Shown here piece after piece: positions 18,182 to 26,512 of a DNA stretch of 49,223 nucleotides. The position numbers were made by a program, and so were the translations under genes. The notes below the pieces were generated by a model. That model made no database searches, was not told the origin of the DNA, and was given only the letters and a program-made list of their open reading frames with translations. How positions within the stretch are numbered: the first letter of the stretch is position 1; the number at the start of each line of letters is the position of its first letter. The DNA lies in assembly GCA_900770785.1 (NCBI GenBank), contig CAAGLJ010000149.1, forward strand, positions 1 through 49,223, written 5' to 3'. The DNA comes from Lachnospiraceae bacterium (GTDB taxonomy: Bacteria > Bacillota > Clostridia > Lachnospirales > Lachnospiraceae).

Positions 18182-19270
18182 TCATTCTGCTGTCTTTACA
18201 GCCTGCTTTATTTCCTCCAGATAAATCTGTACTATCTGGCTGCGGTCAAACTCCTGCTCCATCTTGGCTCTGGCTGCCTGTCCCATTTCTTCCCGCCGTC
18301 TTACCGGAAGGCTTAAAAAGGTCTCTACCGCTTCTTCCAGAGCTGCTACACTGGCAGGAGCAAACAAAAGACCCGTAAGATTGTCCTCTACCGCTTCCCG
18401 GCATCCATGAATATTGGTAGCCAGTACCGGCCTTCCTGTAGCCGCCGCCTCCAGCACCACATTGGACATTCCCTCATGATAGGAAGCCACAATAACAGCA
18501 TCCGCTTCCCGGTAAAAGGAATGAACATCCCGCTGGGGCCCATGAAAGGTAAGCCAGCCTTCTGTCACTGCCTTCTCCACCTGCCTGTGGTAGTCCTCTT
18601 CATAATCACCTATTATAACAAATTCTGCCCGGTTTGCATACCGCAAAGCTACTGCCAGAAATTCTTCTATGCCCTTCTCCTTCATCACCCTTCCCACATA
18701 AAGGAAACGGGGCTTTTCTCTTCCCGGATAGGGTTCTTTTCTGTGCTTTTGCAGGTTTACCCCGGAGCCCTTCACTACCCGTGCCCGACCGGTCAAAAGA
18801 TTGCTTTCCATAAACACATCCCGGTTACGTCCGTTCTGGAAAAAAACCACCGCTGCCTTCTGAAAGGCCCATCGGTACAGGGTTTTTACCAGCTGGTTGA
18901 CCACCCCCTCACTCTGAAAGGCAGTCCCCAGTCCGGTGATGGTTGGAAGAAAGGGTATCTTACCCACGCCTGCACAAAGCCCCCCGTATACGTTGGGTTT
19001 TATGGTATAGGTGAGAATACAGTGGGGTCTGATTTTCTTCATCAGCTTATGGTAGCTCATCAGAAGCTTCACATCCTGCACAGGATTCATCCCCCGCCGG
19101 TTCATTTCGGTAAGTATCACCTGACAGCCCGCTTCCTTCAGTTTTTCTGCTGCAATGGTGTCCGGCACACTGATGTACACCTGATATTCTTTTAATAATT
19201 CCCAAACCAGCTCCCCTCTGAAGTCGTAAAGCCCCTCCGAGGAATTGGTCAGGATCAGAATTTTTTTCAT
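18182..19270 (-). CDS. PglA-like GT4 glycosyltransferase
   Basis: A 362-residue GT-B enzyme beginning MKKILILTNSSEGLYDFRGE. The motifs TYTIKPNVYGGLCAG, VGRVMKEKGIEEFL and the E-x7-E stretch EGMSNVVLEAAATGRP resemble the PglA/CapM group, which adds the second sugar to an undecaprenyl-diphosphate-linked bacillosamine-type primer. The ATG at 19270 is preferred (AGGA eight bases upstream, family-typical N-terminus) over a TTG at 19303. Its position right after the PglF-PglE-PglC-ATP-grasp genes supports a role as the second transferase of the pathway, which is an inference. Confidence 0.85.
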   Translation of the reverse strand: MKKILILTNSSEGLYDFRGELVWELLKEYQVYISVPDTIAAEKLKEAGCQVILTEMNRRGMNPVQDVKLLMSYHKLMKKIRPHCILTYTIKPNVYGGLCAGVGKIPFLPTITGLGTAFQSEGVVNQLVKTLYRWAFQKAAVVFFQNGRNRDVFMESNLLTGRARVVKGSGVNLQKHRKEPYPGREKPRFLYVGRVMKEKGIEEFLAVALRYANRAEFVIIGDYEEDYHRQVEKAVTEGWLTFHGPQRDVHSFYREADAVIVASYHEGMSNVVLEAAATGRPVLATNIHGCREAVEDNLTGLLFAPASVAALEEAVETFLSLPVRRREEMGQAARAKMEQEFDRSQIVQIYLEEIKQAVKTAE

Positions 19271-19319
19271 GGCCTTTATCCTGCTGCTTCTCTTCTTTCT
19301 CAAACAGGCCTTGCCTGCC

Positions 19320-20303
19320 TTATTCTACAATCTCTGTTTTCGGAATCTTACGGATCAGTACCTCATTGTATTTCATCATGCAGATTCCCTCTTCATAAGT
19401 GCCGATGGACGGGGCAGTTACCTCTCCTCTTAAATTTTGCATAATCAGCCTGGGTATGTTGACCCCGCTTTCGTAGGCATGAGGATAGCCCCCACCGAAC
19501 CGGGGATTTACCTCAGAAATGTACCAGGTACCATTTATGTCGAAAAGATCAATGTCAATAATGCCCCTAAAGCCGCACTTTTCCACAAAGTCGCTAATCA
19601 GGGCAAAAAGTGCATCATCCTTCACTGACACGGATTTGTCCGTTTCTCCTGCCCGCATTTTGATTTTTTTCTTTACAAAAACAGTGCTTACCTTCCCGGT
19701 AATCATATCAATGTATACATCTGCTCCATACTCCTGACCATCCATAAATTCCTGAATCATCAGATCTTCATAAAGGGAAAAAAGAACCTCCAGCTCTTCA
19801 TCAGAAGCCACCTTGTTGATGTGGATGCTGGCACTGCCGGTAACGGGCTTTACGAAAACCGGATAGGAAATCCTTCCAGCGGATTTTTCCTGATAAAATT
19901 TTTCCTTATCCAGATAACATTTCCCGGTAGGAATACCCAGCTCTATCAGCTTCTCATACATGGCATACTTATTGAAGCAGGTTTCCACCAGCTCATCCTC
20001 TGAACCGATTATGGTAGTACCCACCGCCGCAAAGCGATCCCGGTTCTTTGCCAGAAGACTCAGCTCCGGGTCAATTAAGGACAATACACCTTTGATCTTT
20101 TCCTTCCTGCAAATATCCAGAATTCTTTCCAGATAATCCGGATGGGTGATCCTGGGCACCAGATAGAAGGCATCTGCCTCATACACCGCCGGGGCCAGGT
20201 TGCTGCAATCGGTGGCAATTATCCTGTCCCCCGAAGCACATTCTTTCCTGAAATACTGCACCACCTTATTCCGGGTGCCTGCACTTAAAATTAAGAGATT
20301 CAT
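19320..20303 (-). CDS. ATP-grasp ligase, probable sugar-amine acylating enzyme
   Basis: A 327-residue ATP-grasp protein related to carbamoyl-phosphate synthase/D-Ala ligase-like enzymes. An N-terminal Rossmann-like domain (1-105) is followed by the nucleotide-binding lysine in YPVFVKPVTGSASIH (148-161), the hinge MIQEFMDGQEYG and the metal-binding EVNPRFGGGYPHA (264-276). ATP-grasp enzymes couple a carboxylate to an amine through an acyl phosphate. It sits 32 bases after pglC in a gene set that lacks a PglD acetyltransferase. In Neisseria PglB2 a PglC domain is fused to an ATP-grasp domain and a 4-glyceramido sugar results. By analogy this enzyme may acylate the free 4-amine with glycerate or an amino acid. 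The enzyme class is clear; the substrate is inferred. Confidence 0.82.
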   Translation of the reverse strand: MNLLILSAGTRNKVVQYFRKECASGDRIIATDCSNLAPAVYEADAFYLVPRITHPDYLERILDICRKEKIKGVLSLIDPELSLLAKNRDRFAAVGTTIIGSEDELVETCFNKYAMYEKLIELGIPTGKCYLDKEKFYQEKSAGRISYPVFVKPVTGSASIHINKVASDEELEVLFSLYEDLMIQEFMDGQEYGADVYIDMITGKVSTVFVKKKIKMRAGETDKSVSVKDDALFALISDFVEKCGFRGIIDIDLFDINGTWYISEVNPRFGGGYPHAYESGVNIPRLIMQNLRGEVTAPSIGTYEEGICMMKYNEVLIRKIPKTEIVE

Positions 20304-20335
20304 TCTTCCTCCATTCCAAAACCTTTTTTGGGGAA

Positions 20336-20968
20336 CTATTCTGCCGCTTCCTTCCTTTGTTCCCTGCGGTAATCATCAAAATCCGGCAGAGGCTGGGCTT
20401 CCCCCTCCAGAGTACCGGAGCGGGTAAAAACCTTACCAATCGTCATGAAAAAAATTTTTAAATCCATTCCCAGACTGCAATGTTTGACGTATTCCAGGTC
20501 GTAAGCAAACCGTTCCTCCCAGTTTAAGGCACTTCTCCCGTTTATCTGAGCAAGTCCCGTCAGCCCTGGACGGACACTGTGTCTTTTTTGTTCTTCTTCC
20601 GTATAATAGGGAAGATAGGAAACCAATAAAGGCCTTGGCCCAATCAGGCTCATATCTCCTTTAAAAATGTTCCAAAGCTCCGGTAGCTCATCCAGGCTGG
20701 TGGAGCGAAGCAGCTTCCCAAAGCTGGTCAGCCTTACCGTATCCGGCAGAAGCTCTCCCTTTTCATCTCTTGCATCGGTCATGGTACGGAACTTGCACAG
20801 AGTAAAAATTTTACCCTCTTTTCCCGGTCTTTTCTGATGAAAAATCACCGGACTTCCCAGCTTCGTCCGTACCAGCAGGGTAACGGTCAAAAGCACAGGC
20901 GACAGCAAAAGAAGGGCCAGCCCCGATACGATTATATCCAATATACGCTTGATACAGTTCTTATACAT
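20336..20968 (-). CDS. pglC: PglC-like undecaprenyl-phosphate phosphosugar transferase
   Basis: A 210-residue monotopic phosphoglycosyltransferase. One N-terminal re-entrant hydrophobic helix (about 8-33) with the SP break is followed by the soluble domain with KFRTMTDARDEKGE, the catalytic Asp-Glu dyad in STSLDELPELWNIFKGDMS (D93, E94), LIGPRPLL and VRPGLTGLAQINGR. It transfers sugar-1-phosphate from a UDP-sugar to undecaprenyl phosphate, the committing step of glycan assembly. The small size fits PglC rather than WbaP/WcaJ. It starts directly on the base after the pglE stop. The substrate is expected to be the PglF/PglE product, possibly modified by the ATP-grasp enzyme encoded next. Confidence 0.93.
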   Translation of the reverse strand: MYKNCIKRILDIIVSGLALLLLSPVLLTVTLLVRTKLGSPVIFHQKRPGKEGKIFTLCKFRTMTDARDEKGELLPDTVRLTSFGKLLRSTSLDELPELWNIFKGDMSLIGPRPLLVSYLPYYTEEEQKRHSVRPGLTGLAQINGRSALNWEERFAYDLEYVKHCSLGMDLKIFFMTIGKVFTRSGTLEGEAQPLPDFDDYRREQRKEAAE

Positions 20969-22105
20969 TCAATTACTCCCAAAGCATTTCCTTACGATAT
21001 GGATAATTTCTTCCATATCCTGAGATGTATTCTTTATATCGCTGGGCAGACACAGGCCCCGGTTAAAAATATCCTCTCCTACACCGATTTTTCCCGGCTT
21101 TATAGAGATAAAGTCATATTTTTCAAATACAGGCTGTAAATGCATGGGCTTCCAGATGGGTCTGGACTCCATATTTCTCTCCTCCAGGGCATCCATAATC
21201 TGATTCGGGGTTACCGGTGAATCCTTCGCAATGGTCATACAGGACAGCCAGTTATTGGCATCCCCTCTGGGATTTTGCGGGTTCATGGTAATCTCTGCAA
21301 TATCGGCAAAGGCTTCCTTATACTGTGCATATATCTTTTTTTTCAATGCTTTATGTTCTTCCAGATGTATCAGCTGCCCCCTTCCAATACCTGCTACGAT
21401 GTTGGACATCCGATAATTATAACCAATCTGGGAGTGCTGGTAATGTCTGGCCTCATCTCTGGCCTGAGTGGACAAAAACCTGGCCCTGGCAGCAGCCTGC
21501 TCATCCTGGGATACCAGCATTCCCCCTCCCGAGGTGGTAATAATCTTATTTCCGTTGAAGGAATAGATACCAAATTGGCCAAAGGTTCCGGTCTGCTTCC
21601 CTTCATAGGTGGCACTCAGTGACTCTGCCGCATCCTCAATGAGAGGTACTTTGTGTCTCTCACAGATAGCCTGGATTTCCGAGAGCTTTGCCGGTGTTCC
21701 ATAAAGATGTACGCAGATTACCGCCTTGGGATGAGGATACAGGGTAAATGCCTTTTCCAGTGCTTTCGGACACATATTCCAGGTATCCTCTTCACTGTCG
21801 ATAAAGACAGGGGTGGCTTTTTCATAGCAGATCGGATTAACTGTAGCAGAAAAGGTCAAATCCGAAACGAAAACCACATCCCCCTGCTTTATGTCCAGCA
21901 GCTTAAGGCTTAAATGAATGGCCGCCGTTCCCGCACTTAGGGCTGCTGCCGCTTTTGCTCCTGTGTAGGCACACATCTCTTCCTCCAGCCGATTGACATT
22001 CGGACCCAGGGGAGCCACCCAGTTGGTGTCAAAGGCCTCCTGTACAAATTTCTTTTCCTCTTCATGAATGGTAGGGGAAGAAAGATAAATACGCTTCTTT
22101 TCCAT
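20969..22105 (-). CDS. pglE: PglE-like UDP-4-keto-sugar aminotransferase
   Basis: A 378-residue DegT/DnrJ/EryC1 family PLP enzyme. MEKKRIYLSSPTIHEEEKKF and NWVAPLGPNV are typical of the PglE/LegC group; the PLP lysine is K187 in YSFNGNKIITTSGGG, and IEDAAES supplies the pyridoxal-ring aspartate. It should aminate the UDP-4-keto-6-deoxy-GlcNAc made by the adjacent PglF, giving UDP-4-amino-4,6-dideoxy-GlcNAc. AGGAGG lies about ten bases before the ATG. It is the third sugar aminotransferase of the locus, distinct from the PseC and WecE types. Confidence 0.92.
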   Translation of the reverse strand: MEKKRIYLSSPTIHEEEKKFVQEAFDTNWVAPLGPNVNRLEEEMCAYTGAKAAAALSAGTAAIHLSLKLLDIKQGDVVFVSDLTFSATVNPICYEKATPVFIDSEEDTWNMCPKALEKAFTLYPHPKAVICVHLYGTPAKLSEIQAICERHKVPLIEDAAESLSATYEGKQTGTFGQFGIYSFNGNKIITTSGGGMLVSQDEQAAARARFLSTQARDEARHYQHSQIGYNYRMSNIVAGIGRGQLIHLEEHKALKKKIYAQYKEAFADIAEITMNPQNPRGDANNWLSCMTIAKDSPVTPNQIMDALEERNMESRPIWKPMHLQPVFEKYDFISIKPGKIGVGEDIFNRGLCLPSDIKNTSQDMEEIIHIVRKCFGSN

Positions 22106-22119
22106 GGTTCCATTTCCTC

Positions 22120-23988
22120 CTATTGCTCTTCCCTGATCTGGTAGGTAGGCACAATCTCCTTAATCAGCCGGCGGATGTCCGCACTCTCATTTTTGGACTC
22201 CTCCTTCAGTCTTTTTAACTGAACGAAGAAGCTCATTTCATCAATTTCGATAGGCTTTCCGATGTGAATCATCCTGTTGGCTGTATCCTGCATACCCTCC
22301 TCATCCATCAGAAGCTCCTCATACAATTTTTCCCCGGGACGAAGGCCGGTAAACTCAATCTGAATGTCCTCACCCACCTTATAACCGGACAAGCGAATCA
22401 GGTTTTTTGCCAAATCCAGAATTTTTACCGGCTCACCCATATCCAGGACGAAAATCTCTCCGCCCCTGGCATAAGCCCCTGCCTGCAGCACCAGAGATAC
22501 TGCCTCGGGAATCGTCATAAAGTAACGGATGATGTCCGGGTGGGTAACGGTCACTGGCCCCCCCTGCTGAATCTGCTTTTTAAACAGAGGGATAACACTG
22601 CCGTTGCTGCCTAAAACGTTGCCAAAGCGGACTGCCACAAATTCGGTATCATAATGCCGGTTAAAGGTCTGAATAATCATTTCACAGATTCTCTTACTGG
22701 CCCCCATTATATTGGTGGGATTTACCGCCTTATCGGTACTGATCATAACAAACTTTTTCGTCCCGCAGTAAGCCGCTGCCTGCGCCGTTTTCCAGGTTCC
22801 GAATACGTTGTTTTTAACGGCTTCATTGGGGCTGGTTTCCATCAGCGGCACATGCTTATGGGCTGCTGCATGGTACACAATATCCGGCCGGTAGGTTTCA
22901 AAAATAGAGTTCATCCGGTTGGTATTACGCACTGAAGCAATCAGCACCAGCAAATCCAGCTTTGGATATTTATACTGCAGCTCCTGCTGTACATCGTATG
23001 CGTTGTTTTCATAAATATCCAGTAAAATCAGTTTTTTGGGCTTGTGCTGGGCAATCTGGCGGCAAAGCTCGCTTCCAATGGAACCGCCTCCCCCAGTTAC
23101 CAGTACCGTCTTCCCACTGACGTATTGCAGAATAGAATTCAAATCCACACGAATAGGATCTCTGCCTAATAAATCCTCTACCTCCACGTCTCTTAACTGG
23201 CTCACATTTACTTCCCCGTTTACCAGCTGATATACCCCTGGCAGGGAACGCAGCTTACACTCCGTTTCCTTACAGATTTCCAGGATTTCCCGGATAACCT
23301 TTTTAGAAGCGGAAGGAATAGCAATAAATATCTCATCAATACTGTATAAATCCACACATTCCAGAATCTTATCCCGACCTCCGGCTACCCGGATACCCTG
23401 AATAAAGCTGCCCCATTTTTTAGGGTCATCATCAATAATACAGCCGATAGCCATAGTAGAAAAATTACTGCTGACAATTTCCTTAATAATGGTATTTCCC
23501 GCCTCTCCGGCACCGATAATCATTACCCGGGTAGCATTTTTCTTATTCTGCATCTTGTGCTTTTTACTGCGCAGAAACCGATAGGAAAAGCGGCTGATAA
23601 AGGTAAAGGTGATAAGCAAAAAGGTATACATAAAGTAGTAGCTGTCAGGTACTGCCTTGGGCTGTACTTTTACCACGAAAAGACCTATACCATTTACCGC
23701 AGAGGCCAGAAAGCTGGCCACCACTACATTCTGTAATTCATTTTCTCCCGCAAAGGCCCATAAGCTATGGTACAGCCGGAAGATATAGAATATGGTAACA
23801 GTGCAGATAATATTGAAGGGCAGGAATCTGAAAATGGTTTCCAGAAAGTAAGAAGGAATCGTATCATATTCAAATTCATAGCGCATGGCAATGGCCAGGA
23901 AGCTGGCTGCCAGTACACTGACCACATCATAAATCATCAATCCCGCTCTCCGGGAAAACAGCTGACGATTAAACTCCCGCTTTTTCAT
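22120..23988 (-). CDS. pglF: PglF-like membrane-bound UDP-GlcNAc 4,6-dehydratase
   Basis: A 622-residue protein with four N-terminal membrane segments (about 20-145), a first Rossmann domain (IIGAGEAGNT near 158) and a C-terminal dehydratase domain (VTGGGGSIGS near 297, then STDKAVNPTNIMGASKR). This is the PglF/CapD/EpsC architecture. The dehydratase converts UDP-GlcNAc to UDP-2-acetamido-4-keto-6-deoxy-hexose with retention at C5, whereas PseB in the same locus inverts C5. The start at 23988 is preferred because GGAG lies six bases upstream; the ATG at 24000 has no such site. The gene overlaps the ligase/polymerase gene by 20 bases, so the two are probably coupled. Confidence 0.92.
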   Translation of the reverse strand: MKKREFNRQLFSRRAGLMIYDVVSVLAASFLAIAMRYEFEYDTIPSYFLETIFRFLPFNIICTVTIFYIFRLYHSLWAFAGENELQNVVVASFLASAVNGIGLFVVKVQPKAVPDSYYFMYTFLLITFTFISRFSYRFLRSKKHKMQNKKNATRVMIIGAGEAGNTIIKEIVSSNFSTMAIGCIIDDDPKKWGSFIQGIRVAGGRDKILECVDLYSIDEIFIAIPSASKKVIREILEICKETECKLRSLPGVYQLVNGEVNVSQLRDVEVEDLLGRDPIRVDLNSILQYVSGKTVLVTGGGGSIGSELCRQIAQHKPKKLILLDIYENNAYDVQQELQYKYPKLDLLVLIASVRNTNRMNSIFETYRPDIVYHAAAHKHVPLMETSPNEAVKNNVFGTWKTAQAAAYCGTKKFVMISTDKAVNPTNIMGASKRICEMIIQTFNRHYDTEFVAVRFGNVLGSNGSVIPLFKKQIQQGGPVTVTHPDIIRYFMTIPEAVSLVLQAGAYARGGEIFVLDMGEPVKILDLAKNLIRLSGYKVGEDIQIEFTGLRPGEKLYEELLMDEEGMQDTANRMIHIGKPIEIDEMSFFVQLKRLKEESKNESADIRRLIKEIVPTYQIREEQ

Positions 23989-26455
23989 GTTCTTCTCCAT
24001 TTATATTCGGTTTCCCCGGCTTAAATAACAGCGGTGCAATCACCACCATAAGTGAAAAGCCAAAGAGGTTACAGAGATGATAGATCCACTCCACCATTCC
24101 TGCCGCTCCAAAGGCAATGGTAATTGCCGGAATCAGTACCAGATAGGGGTAGTTTTCTTTTTCTCTTTTATAACGAAAGGCTCCCAACAGGAAGGTAAAT
24201 ATTCCAAACAACCCAAAGACGGCTCCTGTGATTATTCCATGATCATAAGCCACCTGCAGGTAGGTATTATGAGCATGGGCAGAAATACTCCCATCCGGGA
24301 AGGCAAAGCCCATCTTATCGTGACCCACAGCATTCAGCTGACCAATATATTCCCGGAAAATCTCTATTCGTCCATTGGAAAAGTCCTCTTCCTCCTCCAT
24401 TGGTCCTGTGCTGGCTAAAAGAACCTCCTGGGACCGCAAATAAACAGGCGCCAATCCGTCCCTCAAACGGCTCAGGGAAAGATTTCCCATTTCCATACCA
24501 AAAAGTTTACTTTTCATTATCTGAATAAAAGCCTCTGGATCAATATATAGTTCCGAATTTTTGGGTGTCCCTTTTTCGGTGGTATATTCCCAGACTTCAA
24601 TCTCTGAGTAAACGGGATCATCATAAACCGCAGGCATGATTCTCTGGGCCGTAAATACTGCGGGAAATAAAAGTACACTGATTCCTGCCATCAACCCAAG
24701 GGTCTGCAAAATCCACCTTGGCTTCTTTTTTTCCCATACGAAGGCCATGAAGATCACCATAAAGATTTCCATCACAAGAGCGGCCAGATAGCCCGTTCTG
24801 GACAGGGTTAAAAAGAGATACACATTCCCCACCCCCAGAAGGCTCAGCTCCTTCCAGGTATCCTGCCATCTTTTTGTTTTGCCATACCGTACAAAAAGGC
24901 GGACCACAACAGCACACAATACCAGAGCCAGATAATAACCGGTCATGGTCACTGTATGATAGGCCATGCCATAACGATTATGGCGGAATCTAAGGTAGGG
25001 CCTGTGCAAAAGGCAGTAATTCACCATATAAATGAAGTGCAGGATTACTCCATTGCTGAAAATGGAAAGCAGCCTGTCCCTCTTTTCCCACATCCACATC
25101 CGAAAGTAGAACAGACCAAATACCACTGCCAGTAAAACCGGCCAGGTACGGGTATTACGAAAGATGATCATCAGTCCCAACATAAGCATCAGGCAGGCCG
25201 TATAAGGCAGATACAGCCGGGCGGTAACCTTTTGCCTTTTTCTCAGAATCTTTATCAGGGAAACGATTATCTGCAAAAGGGCAAAGCCGCCAAAAACAAT
25301 TACCCATGCCTGCAGCCTGTATAATTCCTCCAGCTCTTCTACCCCCTTATAGGGTTTGGCATAAAAATAACCCCCAATACCTGCCGCCACCAGAAAAATC
25401 AGATTATAAATGGTTAAAAGCCCCTGGCGATTGAAGTCAAAGGTAAATATCAGAGCCAGTGAAAACCAGATTAACAGCTTACAGGTAGCATAGCTGTGAT
25501 GAATGTTATAAAGACCATTCATATATTCATAGCAGGCCCATAGGGCTCCTGCAAAGCAGATGGACATGGCCCAGCCGTTCCAGCCCGTCTGAATGGTTTT
25601 TAAGGTAAGAAACGGCTCCTGTCCCTGTCTTTTGTAATTGATGCCAAAGAGTATGACAGCCGCTGTTATCAGTATTCCCAAATAATAAAAGCCGTAATTA
25701 ATTATTCCTGTACCGAAGGCCCGGCCCGGAAATACGGTCAGCAGGGCCATAAGTGTAAGGACTGCTACCAGAGGATTCAGCGTCCATTGCAGTACCTTTT
25801 GCACGGTAATCTCTTTGTTCCTCTGAGGCCATTTTTTTAAAAATAATTTCTCCGTCAGCTTCCAGCCGGCTAAAGCCAGCACTGCCAGAAGCAGACCCAA
25901 TATCAGAATCATCCACCAGCTAAAGGGCTCCCCATAACGGTAACGGGCTATGAGGTTGATACCGGGCATCTCTTCTCCTCCGTAAAGCAGGGTACCATTA
26001 GCATAAGAGCTGGACTCATTGGTATCTTCATAATAAAGTACCAGATCGGTGGTCAGGCCCTCCACGGTATAGTAATACTCCCAGCCTTCCTCCATTTCAA
26101 AATCTACCAAAATGGTGATAAAGCCGGGAAATTTTTCCCTGTCATCTACCGTATGGAAGGTTTCCCACAGCTGCTGGTATGCTCCGTCATACAGTCTAAA
26201 GGTGATGATTTCCCCTCTCATATCGTTAGCCACATAAAGCTCCACCTTCTTCAGGCAGCTTCCTTCAGCAATAAACATCTGGGTTCCGTTATTTGCCACA
26301 CTGATGGGATCAGATTCCCGCAAAATCACTTCCCCGCTTTTAGAGGTATGGGTATTTTCAATTATCCCGGCAGGCCAGATGAGAAAAAATACTATCAGGC
26401 TTATGGCCACGATCACATATTGAATTCCCTGGCTGATTTTTATTTTTTGATTCAT
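23969..26455 (-). CDS. WaaL/Wzy/PglL-type O-antigen ligase-like membrane protein with extracytoplasmic domain
   Basis: At 828 residues the protein is about twice the usual O-antigen ligase length. One N-terminal membrane helix (14-32) is followed by about 140 residues with no hydrophobic segment and many beta-prone stretches (FIAEGSCLKKVELYV, ITFRLYDGAYQQL), probably an extracytoplasmic beta-sandwich. Ten or more membrane segments come next. Two Wzy_C/WaaL hallmarks are present: LSRTGYLA near 550 and HAHNTYLQVAYDHGIITG at about 727-744, with the catalytic-type histidine. The family joins undecaprenyl-linked glycan to an acceptor: lipid A (WaaL), a growing chain (Wzy) or protein (PglL). A Gram-positive cell has no lipid A, so polymerase or protein/wall transferase is favoured. 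It is the only such protein in the locus. Confidence 0.83.
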   Translation of the reverse strand: MNQKIKISQGIQYVIVAISLIVFFLIWPAGIIENTHTSKSGEVILRESDPISVANNGTQMFIAEGSCLKKVELYVANDMRGEIITFRLYDGAYQQLWETFHTVDDREKFPGFITILVDFEMEEGWEYYYTVEGLTTDLVLYYEDTNESSSYANGTLLYGGEEMPGINLIARYRYGEPFSWWMILILGLLLAVLALAGWKLTEKLFLKKWPQRNKEITVQKVLQWTLNPLVAVLTLMALLTVFPGRAFGTGIINYGFYYLGILITAAVILFGINYKRQGQEPFLTLKTIQTGWNGWAMSICFAGALWACYEYMNGLYNIHHSYATCKLLIWFSLALIFTFDFNRQGLLTIYNLIFLVAAGIGGYFYAKPYKGVEELEELYRLQAWVIVFGGFALLQIIVSLIKILRKRQKVTARLYLPYTACLMLMLGLMIIFRNTRTWPVLLAVVFGLFYFRMWMWEKRDRLLSIFSNGVILHFIYMVNYCLLHRPYLRFRHNRYGMAYHTVTMTGYYLALVLCAVVVRLFVRYGKTKRWQDTWKELSLLGVGNVYLFLTLSRTGYLAALVMEIFMVIFMAFVWEKKKPRWILQTLGLMAGISVLLFPAVFTAQRIMPAVYDDPVYSEIEVWEYTTEKGTPKNSELYIDPEAFIQIMKSKLFGMEMGNLSLSRLRDGLAPVYLRSQEVLLASTGPMEEEEDFSNGRIEIFREYIGQLNAVGHDKMGFAFPDGSISAHAHNTYLQVAYDHGIITGAVFGLFGIFTFLLGAFRYKREKENYPYLVLIPAITIAFGAAGMVEWIYHLCNLFGFSLMVVIAPLLFKPGKPNINGEEHEKAGV

Positions 26456-26512
26456 GTATCTTACTATCCTTTAACTATAATCATCCCTTCTCCCCGAAAG
26501 GCCTTTGGAGAG

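Noticed and set aside
18407..19195. Plus-strand open frame of 262 codons
   Set aside because: It lies wholly opposite the PglA-like GT4 gene, has no family motifs and no ribosome binding site; it is a mirror of the real gene's codon use.
26456..26512. Possible hairpin and promoter before the WaaL/PglL-like gene
   Set aside because: Only a short TCTCC/GGAGA pairing is present, with no U-tract and no convincing -10/-35 pair.
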